The notes beneath the pieces were generated by a model that saw only the letters and a program-made list of their open reading frames with translations, was not told the DNA's origin and searched no databases. Shown in pieces: positions 35,350 through 43,254 of a stretch of DNA of 62,033 nucleotides. Origin of the DNA: SAR202 cluster bacterium Io17-Chloro-G2. GTDB lineage: Bacteria > Chloroflexota > Dehalococcoidia > Lucifugimonadales > UBA3495. The stretch spans positions 1 to 62,033 of the forward strand of contig MUCP01000026.1 in the NCBI GenBank assembly GCA_002816875.1. The letters run 5' to 3'. How positions within the stretch are numbered: the first letter of the stretch is position 1; every line of letters starts with the position of its first letter. The translations under genes were made by a program, and so were the position numbers.

Positions 35350-36447
35350 ATGCCGGCCGAATACAAAGATTGGGTATTTGACGAGTCCGAGAAGACCAAG
35401 TACCAGACTTGGATGGACCGCATAAAAACAGGCCATACCGGCACCCAGGATGTTCGTAACCAACGGATCAACTGGACTCCCTTGGAAAAACCGTTGTCCC
35501 AGTGTACCGTCAGCCTGTTCACCACCGGTGGAGTGCATCTTAGTTCCGATAAGGCGTTCGATGTGGCCAGCGCCCACGGTGATTGGACCTTTCGGCAGGT
35601 CCCTGCGAATATCGACACGGCCCACCTGGCGGTCACCCACACCCACTATAACCACGTCGACGCGGACCGGGACGTGAACTGCATGTTCCCGCTGGACCGG
35701 CTGCGGGAGTTGGCGGGCCAGGGAGTCATCGGCGGCATCGCGCCCAACGCCTATAGCATCATGGGCTTTAATCCCGACCCTGCCCGTTTGATTGAAGAGA
35801 CCGCCCCGGAGCTGGCTCGCAGGTATCAAGAAGAGGGGGCCGACCTGGTGTTGATGACCTGTGGTTGACCCATTTGCCACCGGTCCGTGGGACTGGTTCA
35901 GAATCAGATCGAGGGCGCCGGGGTCAGCACGATCTCCATGACAGTCCAACCCCATATCACCGGCTCGGTGGGAGCTCCCCGGGCGGCATACATTCGATAT
36001 CCTGCCGGCAATCAGTTGGGGGAAGCGGGCAAACCCCAACAGCAACGTGCCATAGTCACGGCGGTCCTGGAAGCGGCTTCCCAAATCGAGCGCCCCGGGT
36101 CTATCATAGAGCTCCCCTATCGTTGGCGGAGATTCCCCGTCCAGGAAGAGCCACGGTTCTTGGGAGAGTCCATGGGACCCAGACATCCCCAGGTGGAAGC
36201 CATCGGCGAATCCCTGGACCAACTGGTGAATCTCGCTAAAGATTACCAGAGCTACTTGGAAAAAAGGGTGGCCGATGCCGCGGCGGCTGAACCATCAATA
36301 GCAGGCCTGGAGCGCACATTGGCCACCCAGGCGCAGCGGGTGGAGCACCTGGTTGATGTCCTGGACGGCGAGGCGCTAGACCAACTCAGAGAGATCGCCA
36401 ACGCCATTGCTACCCTGGAACTTCGGGCCACCGGCAAGTTCGTGTAG
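35350..36447 (+). CDS. GrdB/PrdB-like reductase-family selenoprotein (in-frame TGA decoded as Sec)
   Basis: The frame from ATG 35350 meets TGA at 35866-35868 and continues open to TAG at 36445-36447, giving 365 residues with Sec at 173. Protein features on both sides belong to one family: upstream are THTHYNHVDADRDVNCMFPL and GVIGGIAPNAYSIMG, and around the TGA the sequence is VLMTCG-U-PICHRSVGLVQN, the redox-active UxxC plus histidine of the glycine/sarcosine/betaine/proline reductase selenoprotein B family. A hairpin at 35879-35897 matches a bacterial SECIS. The C-terminal ~90 residues form a helical extension (likely coiled coil). Members of the family reduce or cleave C-N bonds in some anaerobes; the substrate here is unknown. 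A plain stop codon or assembly error is the alternative, but would leave two matching halves of one protein. Confidence 0.88.
35866..35897 (+). promoter_or_regulatory. Sec codon and bacterial SECIS-like hairpin
   Basis: After UGA (35866-35868) and a 10-nt spacer, ACCGGUCC (35879-35886) pairs with GGACUGGU (35890-35897) over 8 bp (one G-U), leaving the apical loop GUG. Bacterial SECIS elements are short stem-loops just downstream of UGA with a G in the apical loop bound by SelB; distance and loop agree. Confidence 0.8.
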
Positions 36448-36468
36448 AATCCCCAGACCGGTGTGATC

Positions 36469-36633
36469 ATGCCCAGACGTGAAGATGAAAGATACAGGAA
36501 CCTTTCTGGGGTCCACCCGGCGGCCTGTACCTGCGTGGACTGCGTGAACAAATTTCTGAGCCGAAGGTCATCACAGACAAGGGGCCCTCTGGCCAAGCTG
36601 GGATTTTTGAGACGCCTTTTCCGGCGCAGGTGA
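36469..36633 (+). CDS. Small Cys-rich basic protein, 54 aa
   Basis: This short frame encodes 54 residues with a CTCVDC cluster at about 20-25, a His-Pro just before it, and a basic Arg-rich C-terminus ending RRLFRRR. The CxCxxC spacing is compatible with metal binding. It lies 21 bp after the selenoprotein stop and 43 bp before pncB on the same strand, so cotranscription is likely. I do not recognise a named family. Evidence is the compact fit and the non-random Cys motif only. Confidence 0.6.
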   Translation: MPRREDERYRNLSGVHPAACTCVDCVNKFLSRRSSQTRGPLAKLGFLRRLFRRR

Positions 36634-36676
36634 CGGCGTTTGCCGCGGGCGCCGGGGCATTTGGCTGGATGCGTCG

Positions 36677-38056
36677 ATGAACCTACCATCGCCACATATT
36701 TCAGGCCAAAACTCTAGCCACGACTTGGGCCTCTTCACCGACCTTTACGAATTGACCATGGGCCAGGCATTCTTCTCCCAGGGCATGTTTGCCCCAGCCA
36801 CCTTTAGCCTGTTCATCCGCAGCTATCCTCCTAACCGGGGATATTTGGTGTCGGCCGGTCTGGAAGATGTCCTGGATTACCTGGAGGCATTAAGCTTCGG
36901 GCCTGCCGCGCTGGAATACTTGGAGTCCACGGGCATATTCACCAGCGATTTTCTGCAATATCTGGCGAAGTTGCGGTTCACGGGCTCGGTACGCGCCATC
37001 CCCGAGGGCAGTTTATTCTTCACGGACGAGCCCGTGCTGGAGGTGAGCGGGCCGATGATCGAAGCCCAACTGGCCGAGACCTTCATCATCAACCAGATCA
37101 ATCTTCAGACCCTATTGGCTACCAAATCTGCCCGGTGCGTGTGGGCGGCCCAGGGCAGGCCGTTATCCGATTTCTCCGCCCGCCGTGCCCAGGGGACCGA
37201 CGCCGCCATGAAGATGGCCCGTAGCAGCTACCTGGCTGGGTTTCAATCCACCAGCAACGTAATGGCCGCCCAACGGTATGGCATCCCGCCGGCCGGCACC
37301 ATGGCCCATTCCTTCATATCCAGCTTCATCTCGGAAGAAGACGCCTTCCAAGTCTATGCCGATACTTTTCCGGGCCGGACGATATTGCTGCTGGATACCT
37401 ACGACACCGTGGCGGGGGCCGAAAAGGCTGTCCGGGTGGCCAAGGCTATGGAAGAACAAGGCCATAGGCTGGTCGCGGTGCGTCTGGACTCGGGAGATTT
37501 CGACTCTTTGAGCCGGCAGGTAAGAAGAATCCTCGACGTTGCCGGCCTGGATTATGTAAAGATACTGGCCAGCGGCGGAATGGACGAATTCGAGCTGGAA
37601 ACGCTGGTTGCGGCGGGCGTTCCCATAGATCTGTTTGGAGTGGGCACCAAGGCGGGTGTGTCCGCCGACGCGCCATGGTCGGACATGGCTTATAAGTTGG
37701 TCTGTTACGACGGGCGCCCGGTGATGAAATTAAGCGAGGGAAAGATGTACCGGCCCGGGGCCAAACAGGTGTTCCGCCTTCAAGACACCTCCGGGATGTT
37801 CTCCAGGGATGTCATTGGCGCCGAAGACGAGGAACCGTTGGGCGGGACGGGTCTATTGGAAGAGGTGATGGCTGGAGGTTCGCGTACCGCGCCCAGTCCC
37901 TCGTTGGAATTGGCTAGGGAGCGATTCAACCAAGATTTTAGCCGCCTAGACGGCCGGTTCAAGGTGCTGTCTAACCCGCCTCGCTACCCGGTGGCCGCCA
38001 GTCCCGCCCTGGAGCGGCTCACGGCAAAGGTGCAGGGTGGTATTGGGCTGGAATAA
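36677..38056 (+). CDS. pncB: Nicotinate phosphoribosyltransferase
   Basis: 459 residues; salvages nicotinate to NaMN for NAD synthesis. LGLFTDLYELTMGQAFF is the family N-terminus; DFSARRAQGTDAAMKMARSSYLAGFQSTSNVMAAQRYGIPPAGTMAHSF contains the active-site histidine, and LASGGMDEFELETLVAAGVPIDLFGVGTK is the PRPP/phosphate end. It is read in the same direction as the selenoprotein. A weak terminator follows at 38066-38085. Confidence 0.95.
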   Translation: MNLPSPHISGQNSSHDLGLFTDLYELTMGQAFFSQGMFAPATFSLFIRSYPPNRGYLVSAGLEDVLDYLEALSFGPAALEYLESTGIFTSDFLQYLAKLRFTGSVRAIPEGSLFFTDEPVLEVSGPMIEAQLAETFIINQINLQTLLATKSARCVWAAQGRPLSDFSARRAQGTDAAMKMARSSYLAGFQSTSNVMAAQRYGIPPAGTMAHSFISSFISEEDAFQVYADTFPGRTILLLDTYDTVAGAEKAVRVAKAMEEQGHRLVAVRLDSGDFDSLSRQVRRILDVAGLDYVKILASGGMDEFELETLVAAGVPIDLFGVGTKAGVSADAPWSDMAYKLVCYDGRPVMKLSEGKMYRPGAKQVFRLQDTSGMFSRDVIGAEDEEPLGGTGLLEEVMAGGSRTAPSPSLELARERFNQDFSRLDGRFKVLSNPPRYPVAASPALERLTAKVQGGIGLE

Positions 38057-38065
38057 CCCTGGCCA

Positions 38066-38085
38066 GCCGGTGTCCGGCCCTTTTT
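38066..38085 (+). terminator. Possible short intrinsic terminator after pncB
   Basis: GCCGG-TGT-CCGGC is followed by CC and five T. The five-base stem is short, so this may be only a partial terminator. Confidence 0.45.
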
Positions 38086-38127
38086 CGCGCCTCCTCGGCA
38101 ATCATCAATTTAGGGGATATCAATACC

Positions 38128-40008
38128 ATGAAAATCGCGGTCTGCGTCAAGTACGTCCCCGTAATCGCCAGAATCAAGTTCGACTATGAGCAAAAGACCA
38201 TTGTCCGGGACGGCGTGCCGTCGGAGGTCAACCCCTTCGACCTTCTGGCCTTGGTCCGGGCAGTGGAGCTCAAAAGAGGACCGCAGGACCAGGTGGTAGT
38301 CATTTCCATGGGGCCACCTCAAGCCAGAGAAGGGCTCTTGGAGTGCCTTGCCTTGGGCGCCGACCGGGGAGTGCTGCTTACCGACCGGGCCTTGGCAGGT
38401 TCTGACACCCTGGCCACCGCCAGGGCCTTATCCCTTGTGTTGCGGCGGGAAGAGCCGGACCTGATCCTTTGCGGACGAAACAGCGCCGACGCGGAAACCG
38501 GCCAGGTGGGGCCAGGGATAGCTGAATTGATGGCCATGCCCCACGTGGCGCCCGTGCGGCGGTTGGACTGGGACATTGACGGCAAAAAGATCAGGGCCGA
38601 GCGGGTCATCGACCAGGGATATCAGGTCATCGAATGCCCGCTTCCGGCTGTGGTGTGCGTCACAGAAGGTATCGCCCCGGAACTGTTTTCCAACCGGGAG
38701 CAAATGGAGGAAGCCCAGGGGAAGCCTTTGGAAGAACTTGGCTGTGCTGAGCTTTCATCAGACCTGTCCCAATTCGGCGAGCAAGGTTCCCCCACCTGGG
38801 TCCAGGACATACGCATGTTGGAGCCGGACCGTTTGGGCATCACCATAGAGGGCGGAGACCCCCAGGAAGCGGCGCAACAGATCGCCCAGGGTCTTCGGGA
38901 GCGGTTGAGCCATTTGGCGTCCCAAGAAGGGACTGGAGGACCGGCGCCTTCATCTGAAAGATTCCCTGCAAGCGTTGACCGCAGCATCTGGGTGGTGGCT
39001 GAATCGTTTCAGGGAGGATTGCTCCAGGTGACCATGGAGATGCTGGGCAAAGCCCGGGCATTGACCTCGGTGACCAAAAGCCAGGTGGCGGCGGTGCTGA
39101 TCGGCGGCCAGGGCCAAGATTCAACCGGCGCTGCTGCCCAACAGTTGTCGGATTTCGGGGCCGACAAGGTATTGACGCTAGATAATACTCGACTGGGGCC
39201 TACCTACGGACGGGCGGTCAGCGGGACGTTGGCGGCTGCCATATCTCAGGCACGGCCATACGCCGTGTTGTTCGCGGCCACGGCTGATGGCCGGGACCTG
39301 GCGTCACGCATCGCGGTCCGGCTGGAGTTGGGCCTTACCGGCGATGCCATCGACCTGGAGATCGATGATGAAGGCCGGTTGGTGCAGCTCAAACCTGCCT
39401 TGGGCGGCAACGTCGTGGCGCCCATCCTATCTAAAACTCTGCCTAATCTGGTAACCATCAGGCCGGGATTGTTGACACCCATAACCCCTGAGCCCGGGGC
39501 CCCGGTCAATCTAGAGACCATCGAATCCTCACCGGCTCAATCAGGTTCCTCTGGGGCCGATATAGATGTGATCGAAGAGCATTACCAGGAAGACATAGGG
39601 GCCACGGCATTAGCTCAAGCCCCAGTAGTCTTGGGCGTGGGGATGGGAATCGGCGGGTTGGAGGGATTGGCGGAAGCGCAAAAAATGGCCGGCTCTATAG
39701 GCGCAGTCCTAGGAACCACCAGAGACGTGACCCACGAAGGTTGGCTGCCGCATCAAATACAAATAGGCATCAGCGGCCGGAGCATCGCCCCCAGAGTCTA
39801 CTTGGCGGTGGGGATTCGCGGCGCGTTCAACCATACCGTGGGCGTTCAGCGGGCGGGGGTGATCCTGGCCATAAATTCCAACCGCCGGGCCACTATCTTC
39901 CGCTCGGCCGACTACGGCATCGTAGGAGACTGGAGGGAATATCTGCCACCGCTCGTAGAGGCATTGAAGCCGGTGCTGGCGGAGGCGTTTGGGTCGGCGG
40001 CTGATTAG
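38128..40008 (+). CDS. Fused electron transfer flavoprotein, beta-alpha (EtfBA)
   Basis: 626 residues joining two normally separate subunits. Residues 1 to about 265 are the ETF-beta type (MKIAVCVKYVPV, ILCGRNSADAETGQVGPGIAE); residues about 286-626 are ETF-alpha (IWVVAESFQGG, then GRDLASRIAVRLELGLTGDAI, and the FAD domain with AVGIRGAFNHTVGVQRAGVILAINSN and ADYGIVGDW). ETF carries electrons from acyl-CoA dehydrogenases to the quinone pool, and two such dehydrogenases follow. The FAD-binding Arg and the catalytic-style motifs look intact. An about 20-residue Gly/Pro/Ser-rich linker joins the halves. Confidence 0.93.
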   Translation: MKIAVCVKYVPVIARIKFDYEQKTIVRDGVPSEVNPFDLLALVRAVELKRGPQDQVVVISMGPPQAREGLLECLALGADRGVLLTDRALAGSDTLATARALSLVLRREEPDLILCGRNSADAETGQVGPGIAELMAMPHVAPVRRLDWDIDGKKIRAERVIDQGYQVIECPLPAVVCVTEGIAPELFSNREQMEEAQGKPLEELGCAELSSDLSQFGEQGSPTWVQDIRMLEPDRLGITIEGGDPQEAAQQIAQGLRERLSHLASQEGTGGPAPSSERFPASVDRSIWVVAESFQGGLLQVTMEMLGKARALTSVTKSQVAAVLIGGQGQDSTGAAAQQLSDFGADKVLTLDNTRLGPTYGRAVSGTLAAAISQARPYAVLFAATADGRDLASRIAVRLELGLTGDAIDLEIDDEGRLVQLKPALGGNVVAPILSKTLPNLVTIRPGLLTPITPEPGAPVNLETIESSPAQSGSSGADIDVIEEHYQEDIGATALAQAPVVLGVGMGIGGLEGLAEAQKMAGSIGAVLGTTRDVTHEGWLPHQIQIGISGRSIAPRVYLAVGIRGAFNHTVGVQRAGVILAINSNRRATIFRSADYGIVGDWREYLPPLVEALKPVLAEAFGSAAD

Positions 40009-40103
40009 CCGTTGGGGGGGTTATGCACCAACAGAGGTTGTCATGGCCGCCTAATCCAAGCAGCAAAGCTCTCGAAGCACCCTGCGGCGCGACTACGGAA
40101 CCC

Positions 40104-40132
40104 TTGACACCATCTTTGGACGGGGACACAAT
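40104..40132 (+). promoter_or_regulatory. Promoter upstream of the acyl-CoA dehydrogenase pair
   Basis: TTGACA (40104-40109), 17 bp and CACAAT (40127-40132) lie in the 217-bp gap after etfBA. The dehydrogenase genes could therefore be transcribed separately from etfBA. The remainder of this gap shows no gene. Confidence 0.6.
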
Positions 40133-40225
40133 AGCAACGGGTTTGCCGCCGGATTTCGGATGCAGCCGGGACATGTGGGGAGAAGGTTCGCGCCGGTGGA
40201 TACCGCCCCGCGGGAGAAGATTGAA

Positions 40226-41428
40226 ATGGACTTTGGTTACAGCCCGGAACAAGAAGCTCTTAGAGATGAAGTGCGTCAATTCATTGACGACTACGTTACC
40301 GACGAAGTGCAGGACGAGATAGAGAACTGGGGCGAAGGTGGACGCGGCCCTCTGGTGCGAGAGCTGTACAAGATCATCGCCGAGAGGAAATGGGTTGGTA
40401 TAACTTGGCCCAAGGAGTACGGCGGCCAAGAAGGCAACCGCCTGGACCAGTATATCGTTGAAGAGGAATTCTCCAGAGTAGGGATCAGCGTGGGTGGAGC
40501 CGGCAGCGGCGCCCCGGCCATCCTGGCGGCGGGGACCGACGAGCAGAAGAAAGAGTTCCTGCCGGGCTTGCTCAAAGGCGAGATCACCCTGGCCCTGGGC
40601 TTCACCGAGCCCCAGGCAGGGGCCGACCTGGCAGGCCTGCAGTGCCGGGCGGTGAAAGACGGCGACGACTTCGTCATCAACGGCCAGAAGATGTACACCT
40701 CTTCGGCCCACTACGCCTCCCACATATACCTGATGGCGCGTACCGACCCAGACGCTCCCCGTCACAGGGGCATTTCCATATTTTTGATTCCTATGGACAC
40801 CCCTGGGATAACCGTGCGTCCGCTGTGGACCATTCAAAGCGACCCTCGGGCGCCCAGTAAGACCACTTACGGCCAGCAACGCACCAACGAGACCTTCTTT
40901 GAAGACGTGAGAGTGCCCCGTTCCTGCATGTTGGGAGAGGAGAACCAGGGATGGTACGTCGGCGCAATGGGTCTGAATCTGGACCGTGTAGGCGCCAGCC
41001 GTTACTTGATCTCCGTGCGCCGCGACGAAGACATCATCAACTACATCAAGGAAACTGAATTTGACGGGGACTCACCAGCTCAAGACCCTGCCGTGCGGGA
41101 TAAGCTGGCCGAGCTTTGGATAGAAGCCCAGGTGTGCCGGCTGATGACCATGCGCAGCATGTCGTTGGTCAACCGGGACGTCAACTTCACCTATGAAGGC
41201 TCGGCGGAGAAGGTCTGGGCGCCGGAGCACGGTGTCCGCACCACAGAGACTATAACCCAAATCCTGGGGCCCTATGCCCAATTGCTGCACGGGTCCGACG
41301 AAGCCATCGAAGACGGCTTGTTTGCCCACAACGTCATGGGCGCGTTCCAGTCGGGCATCAACCACGGCAGCGTGCAGGTCATGCGGGACCAGGTGGCCCG
41401 GCGTGGACTCGGGATGCCGCGAGGGTAG
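40226..41428 (+). CDS. Acyl-CoA dehydrogenase family protein (large/catalytic type)
   Basis: 400 residues from ATG 40226, which follows GGGAGAAG and gives the familiar MDFGYSPEQEALRDEVRQF start. The substrate/FAD loop LALGFTEPQAGADLAGLQCRA and the C-terminal helix bundle (around RLMTMRSMSLVNRD) are conserved. The catalytic-base position was not resolved by eye. It probably oxidises a CoA thioester and hands electrons to EtfBA just upstream. A longer frame from 40160 adds non-conserved residues and lacks a ribosome-binding site. Confidence 0.92.
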   Translation: MDFGYSPEQEALRDEVRQFIDDYVTDEVQDEIENWGEGGRGPLVRELYKIIAERKWVGITWPKEYGGQEGNRLDQYIVEEEFSRVGISVGGAGSGAPAILAAGTDEQKKEFLPGLLKGEITLALGFTEPQAGADLAGLQCRAVKDGDDFVINGQKMYTSSAHYASHIYLMARTDPDAPRHRGISIFLIPMDTPGITVRPLWTIQSDPRAPSKTTYGQQRTNETFFEDVRVPRSCMLGEENQGWYVGAMGLNLDRVGASRYLISVRRDEDIINYIKETEFDGDSPAQDPAVRDKLAELWIEAQVCRLMTMRSMSLVNRDVNFTYEGSAEKVWAPEHGVRTTETITQILGPYAQLLHGSDEAIEDGLFAHNVMGAFQSGINHGSVQVMRDQVARRGLGMPRG

Positions 41429-41572
41429 GGGCGCCGGGTATACATCAGGCGGCCGGCCCGTCCAGGGTGGTCTGCTCTGTCCGATAACCGCGTTTTTTCA
41501 TGCGCTGCCCGGGGGTTCCCCCCGTGGGCGCCCACGTCTTTGTAAATCTTTAAAGGGACATGTTTTATAGCG

Positions 41573-42748
41573 ATGGACGTACTTCTCAGCGAAGAAGAGC
41601 AAATGGTCAAAAACCTGGCCCGGGAGTTCCTGGAGGCCGAATGCACTCCTGCCCTGGTCCGGGAAATGGAACTAGACGAGCTGGGATATCCGCCGTCCTT
41701 GTGGCAGCAGATGGCGAATCTGGGTTGGTTCGGGATGGCGCTCCCAGAGACCCATGAAGGCCAGGGCCTGCCCTTGACCTACCTGGGAATAATTCTGGAA
41801 GAGGTGGGTCGGGCCATCGCGCCGGTGCCCTTCCATTCAACCATGGTCGCCGCCTTGACCATCGTCAGCGATGGATCAGAAGAGCAAAAGCGGGAAGTGT
41901 TGCCCAAGGTGGCCGCCGGCGAGTTGATTCTGACCTGGGCTTTTACCGAACGAAATCCCAAATACCTGCCGGAAACGATCCACACCGAGGCCAAGAAAGA
42001 CGGCGGCGATTACGTGATCACCGGCGCCAAGCTGTTTGTAGACAATTTCAACGTCGCAGAGAAGTGCCTGGTGGTGTGCCGGACATCCCCGGAATCGTCC
42101 TCAAGTAAAGGGATTTCCCTGTTTATGGTAGACACCCTCAGCCAGGGCATAACCCATACGCCGCTAGTTACCATTGCCAAAGACAAGCAGAGCAAGGTTA
42201 CATTCGATCAGGTCAGGGTCCCGGCCGCGAATATGATTGGCGAGCTAGACCAAGGATGGCCCATCGTCGAGAACATGCTGGACCGGGGCACGGCCCTTCT
42301 GTGCGCGCAGATGGTAGGCGCCGCCAGGAAGGACGCTGAGTTGGGCATAGAGTACGCCAAGGGCCGGGTGGCCTTCGGCCGGCCCATCGGATCATTTCAG
42401 TCAATCCAGCACATGTGCGCCGATATGACGATCTGGGTCGACGGCGGACAGATGTTGACCTTTGAGGCCCTCTGGAAGATGGACCAGGGCCTTCCAGCCA
42501 GTATCGAAGTGTCCCAGGCCAAATCTTTCTGCAATGAGAAATGCGAAGCGGCTGTGCGCTCATCCCAGGTGATCCATGGCGGCATCGGTTTCATGATGGA
42601 ATTCGACCTTCACCTGTGGTTCCGCAGGGTTTCAGCCTGGTCCATGCGTATGGGCACCAGCTTCGAACACCGGGCAAGGATCGCCCAGATGCTTATAGAC
42701 CAACCGGGGAGGGTGCGCCTCGGAATGCCGTTGACTCCGGTTGCCTGA
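41573..42748 (+). CDS. Acyl-CoA dehydrogenase family protein (second subunit/paralogue)
   Basis: 391 residues. MDVLLSEEEQMVKNLAREFLEAE starts a standard acyl-CoA dehydrogenase N-terminal domain; LTWAFTERNPKYLPETIHTEA is a divergent form of the usual EP-x-x-GS loop. The C-terminal half has YAKGRVAFGRPIGSFQSIQHMCADM and SSQVIHGGIGFMMEFDLHLWFRR. Divergent paired paralogues of this sort often form heteromeric acyl-CoA dehydrogenases, as in steroid side-chain degradation of actinobacteria; that pairing is inference. The 144-bp gap before it has no gene. Confidence 0.92.
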   Translation: MDVLLSEEEQMVKNLAREFLEAECTPALVREMELDELGYPPSLWQQMANLGWFGMALPETHEGQGLPLTYLGIILEEVGRAIAPVPFHSTMVAALTIVSDGSEEQKREVLPKVAAGELILTWAFTERNPKYLPETIHTEAKKDGGDYVITGAKLFVDNFNVAEKCLVVCRTSPESSSSKGISLFMVDTLSQGITHTPLVTIAKDKQSKVTFDQVRVPAANMIGELDQGWPIVENMLDRGTALLCAQMVGAARKDAELGIEYAKGRVAFGRPIGSFQSIQHMCADMTIWVDGGQMLTFEALWKMDQGLPASIEVSQAKSFCNEKCEAAVRSSQVIHGGIGFMMEFDLHLWFRRVSAWSMRMGTSFEHRARIAQMLIDQPGRVRLGMPLTPVA

Positions 42749-42820
42749 CTAAGTCTCGAAACAGCCACATCTCCGGCTAACCCGTCATGGTTGAGCGCCG
42801 GACCTTAGGGAGAACGATCA

Positions 42821-43024
42821 ATGGCCAAAGACCTGGTTTGCGGAAAAGAAATCGACGAGTCAGATGCCAGGGCCGAATCCGGCTTAACCAGGCACGGCGC
42901 CAGCGAAGTAGACCCCACCAAGGGCACCCGTATATTCCACGACGGGGCTTGGATGTATTTCTGCGGCCTGGAGTGCCGCACCAAATTTCTGGCCAGCCCG
43001 GCCACCTATTTGGAACAAGCTTAG
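42821..43024 (+). CDS. YHS-domain metal-binding protein
   Basis: 67 residues. KDLVCGKEIDESDAR supplies the first Cys and WMYFCGLECRTKFLASPATYL the CGxEC pair and hydrophobic end, the pattern of small YHS/TRASH domains that bind metals and often serve as metallochaperones or fused sensors. ATG 42821 is preceded by TTAGGGAGAACGATCA. It stands between the dehydrogenase pair and a convergent exporter; what metal it binds cannot be read from sequence. Confidence 0.85.
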   Translation: MAKDLVCGKEIDESDARAESGLTRHGASEVDPTKGTRIFHDGAWMYFCGLECRTKFLASPATYLEQA

Positions 43025-43126
43025 CCCGGCCCGATTGGGCCGCCGCACCTCGATCTCCCGAATTACGCTGCCGGCGCCCAGGCGGACGTCATCACTGGTT
43101 TTCGATCATCTACCTGCGTGAACCGC

Positions 43127-43155
43127 GTAGGGGCGAGTTTTAACCTCGCCCCTAC
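43127..43155. repeat. GTAGGGGC...GCCCCTAC palindromic repeat
   Basis: A 29-bp palindrome GTAGGGGCGAG-TTTTAAC-CTCGCCCCTAC in the 230-bp gap between the YHS gene and the MFS gene. The same family occurs in frame in the kinase gene at 56664-56692. The rest of the gap (43025-43126, 43156-43254) shows no gene. Confidence 0.8.
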
Positions 43156-43254
43156 CATGTCAACAGCTCACCCTAGGTCAGCCAGCATCTATGGGTATTG
43201 ACCGGGGCCTGAGAAGTACGAATCAATGCGACTTTCGAATGACTCATGCCGGGG

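Noticed and set aside
35107-36222. Minus-strand open frame of 371 codons opposite the selenoprotein
   Set aside because: It covers the plus-strand family protein, the SAM riboswitch region and promoters, has no family resemblance, and is a typical GC-rich antisense shadow.
39893-40879. Minus-strand frame of 328 codons across the etfBA-dehydrogenase gap
   Set aside because: Shadow of two recognised genes and their promoter.
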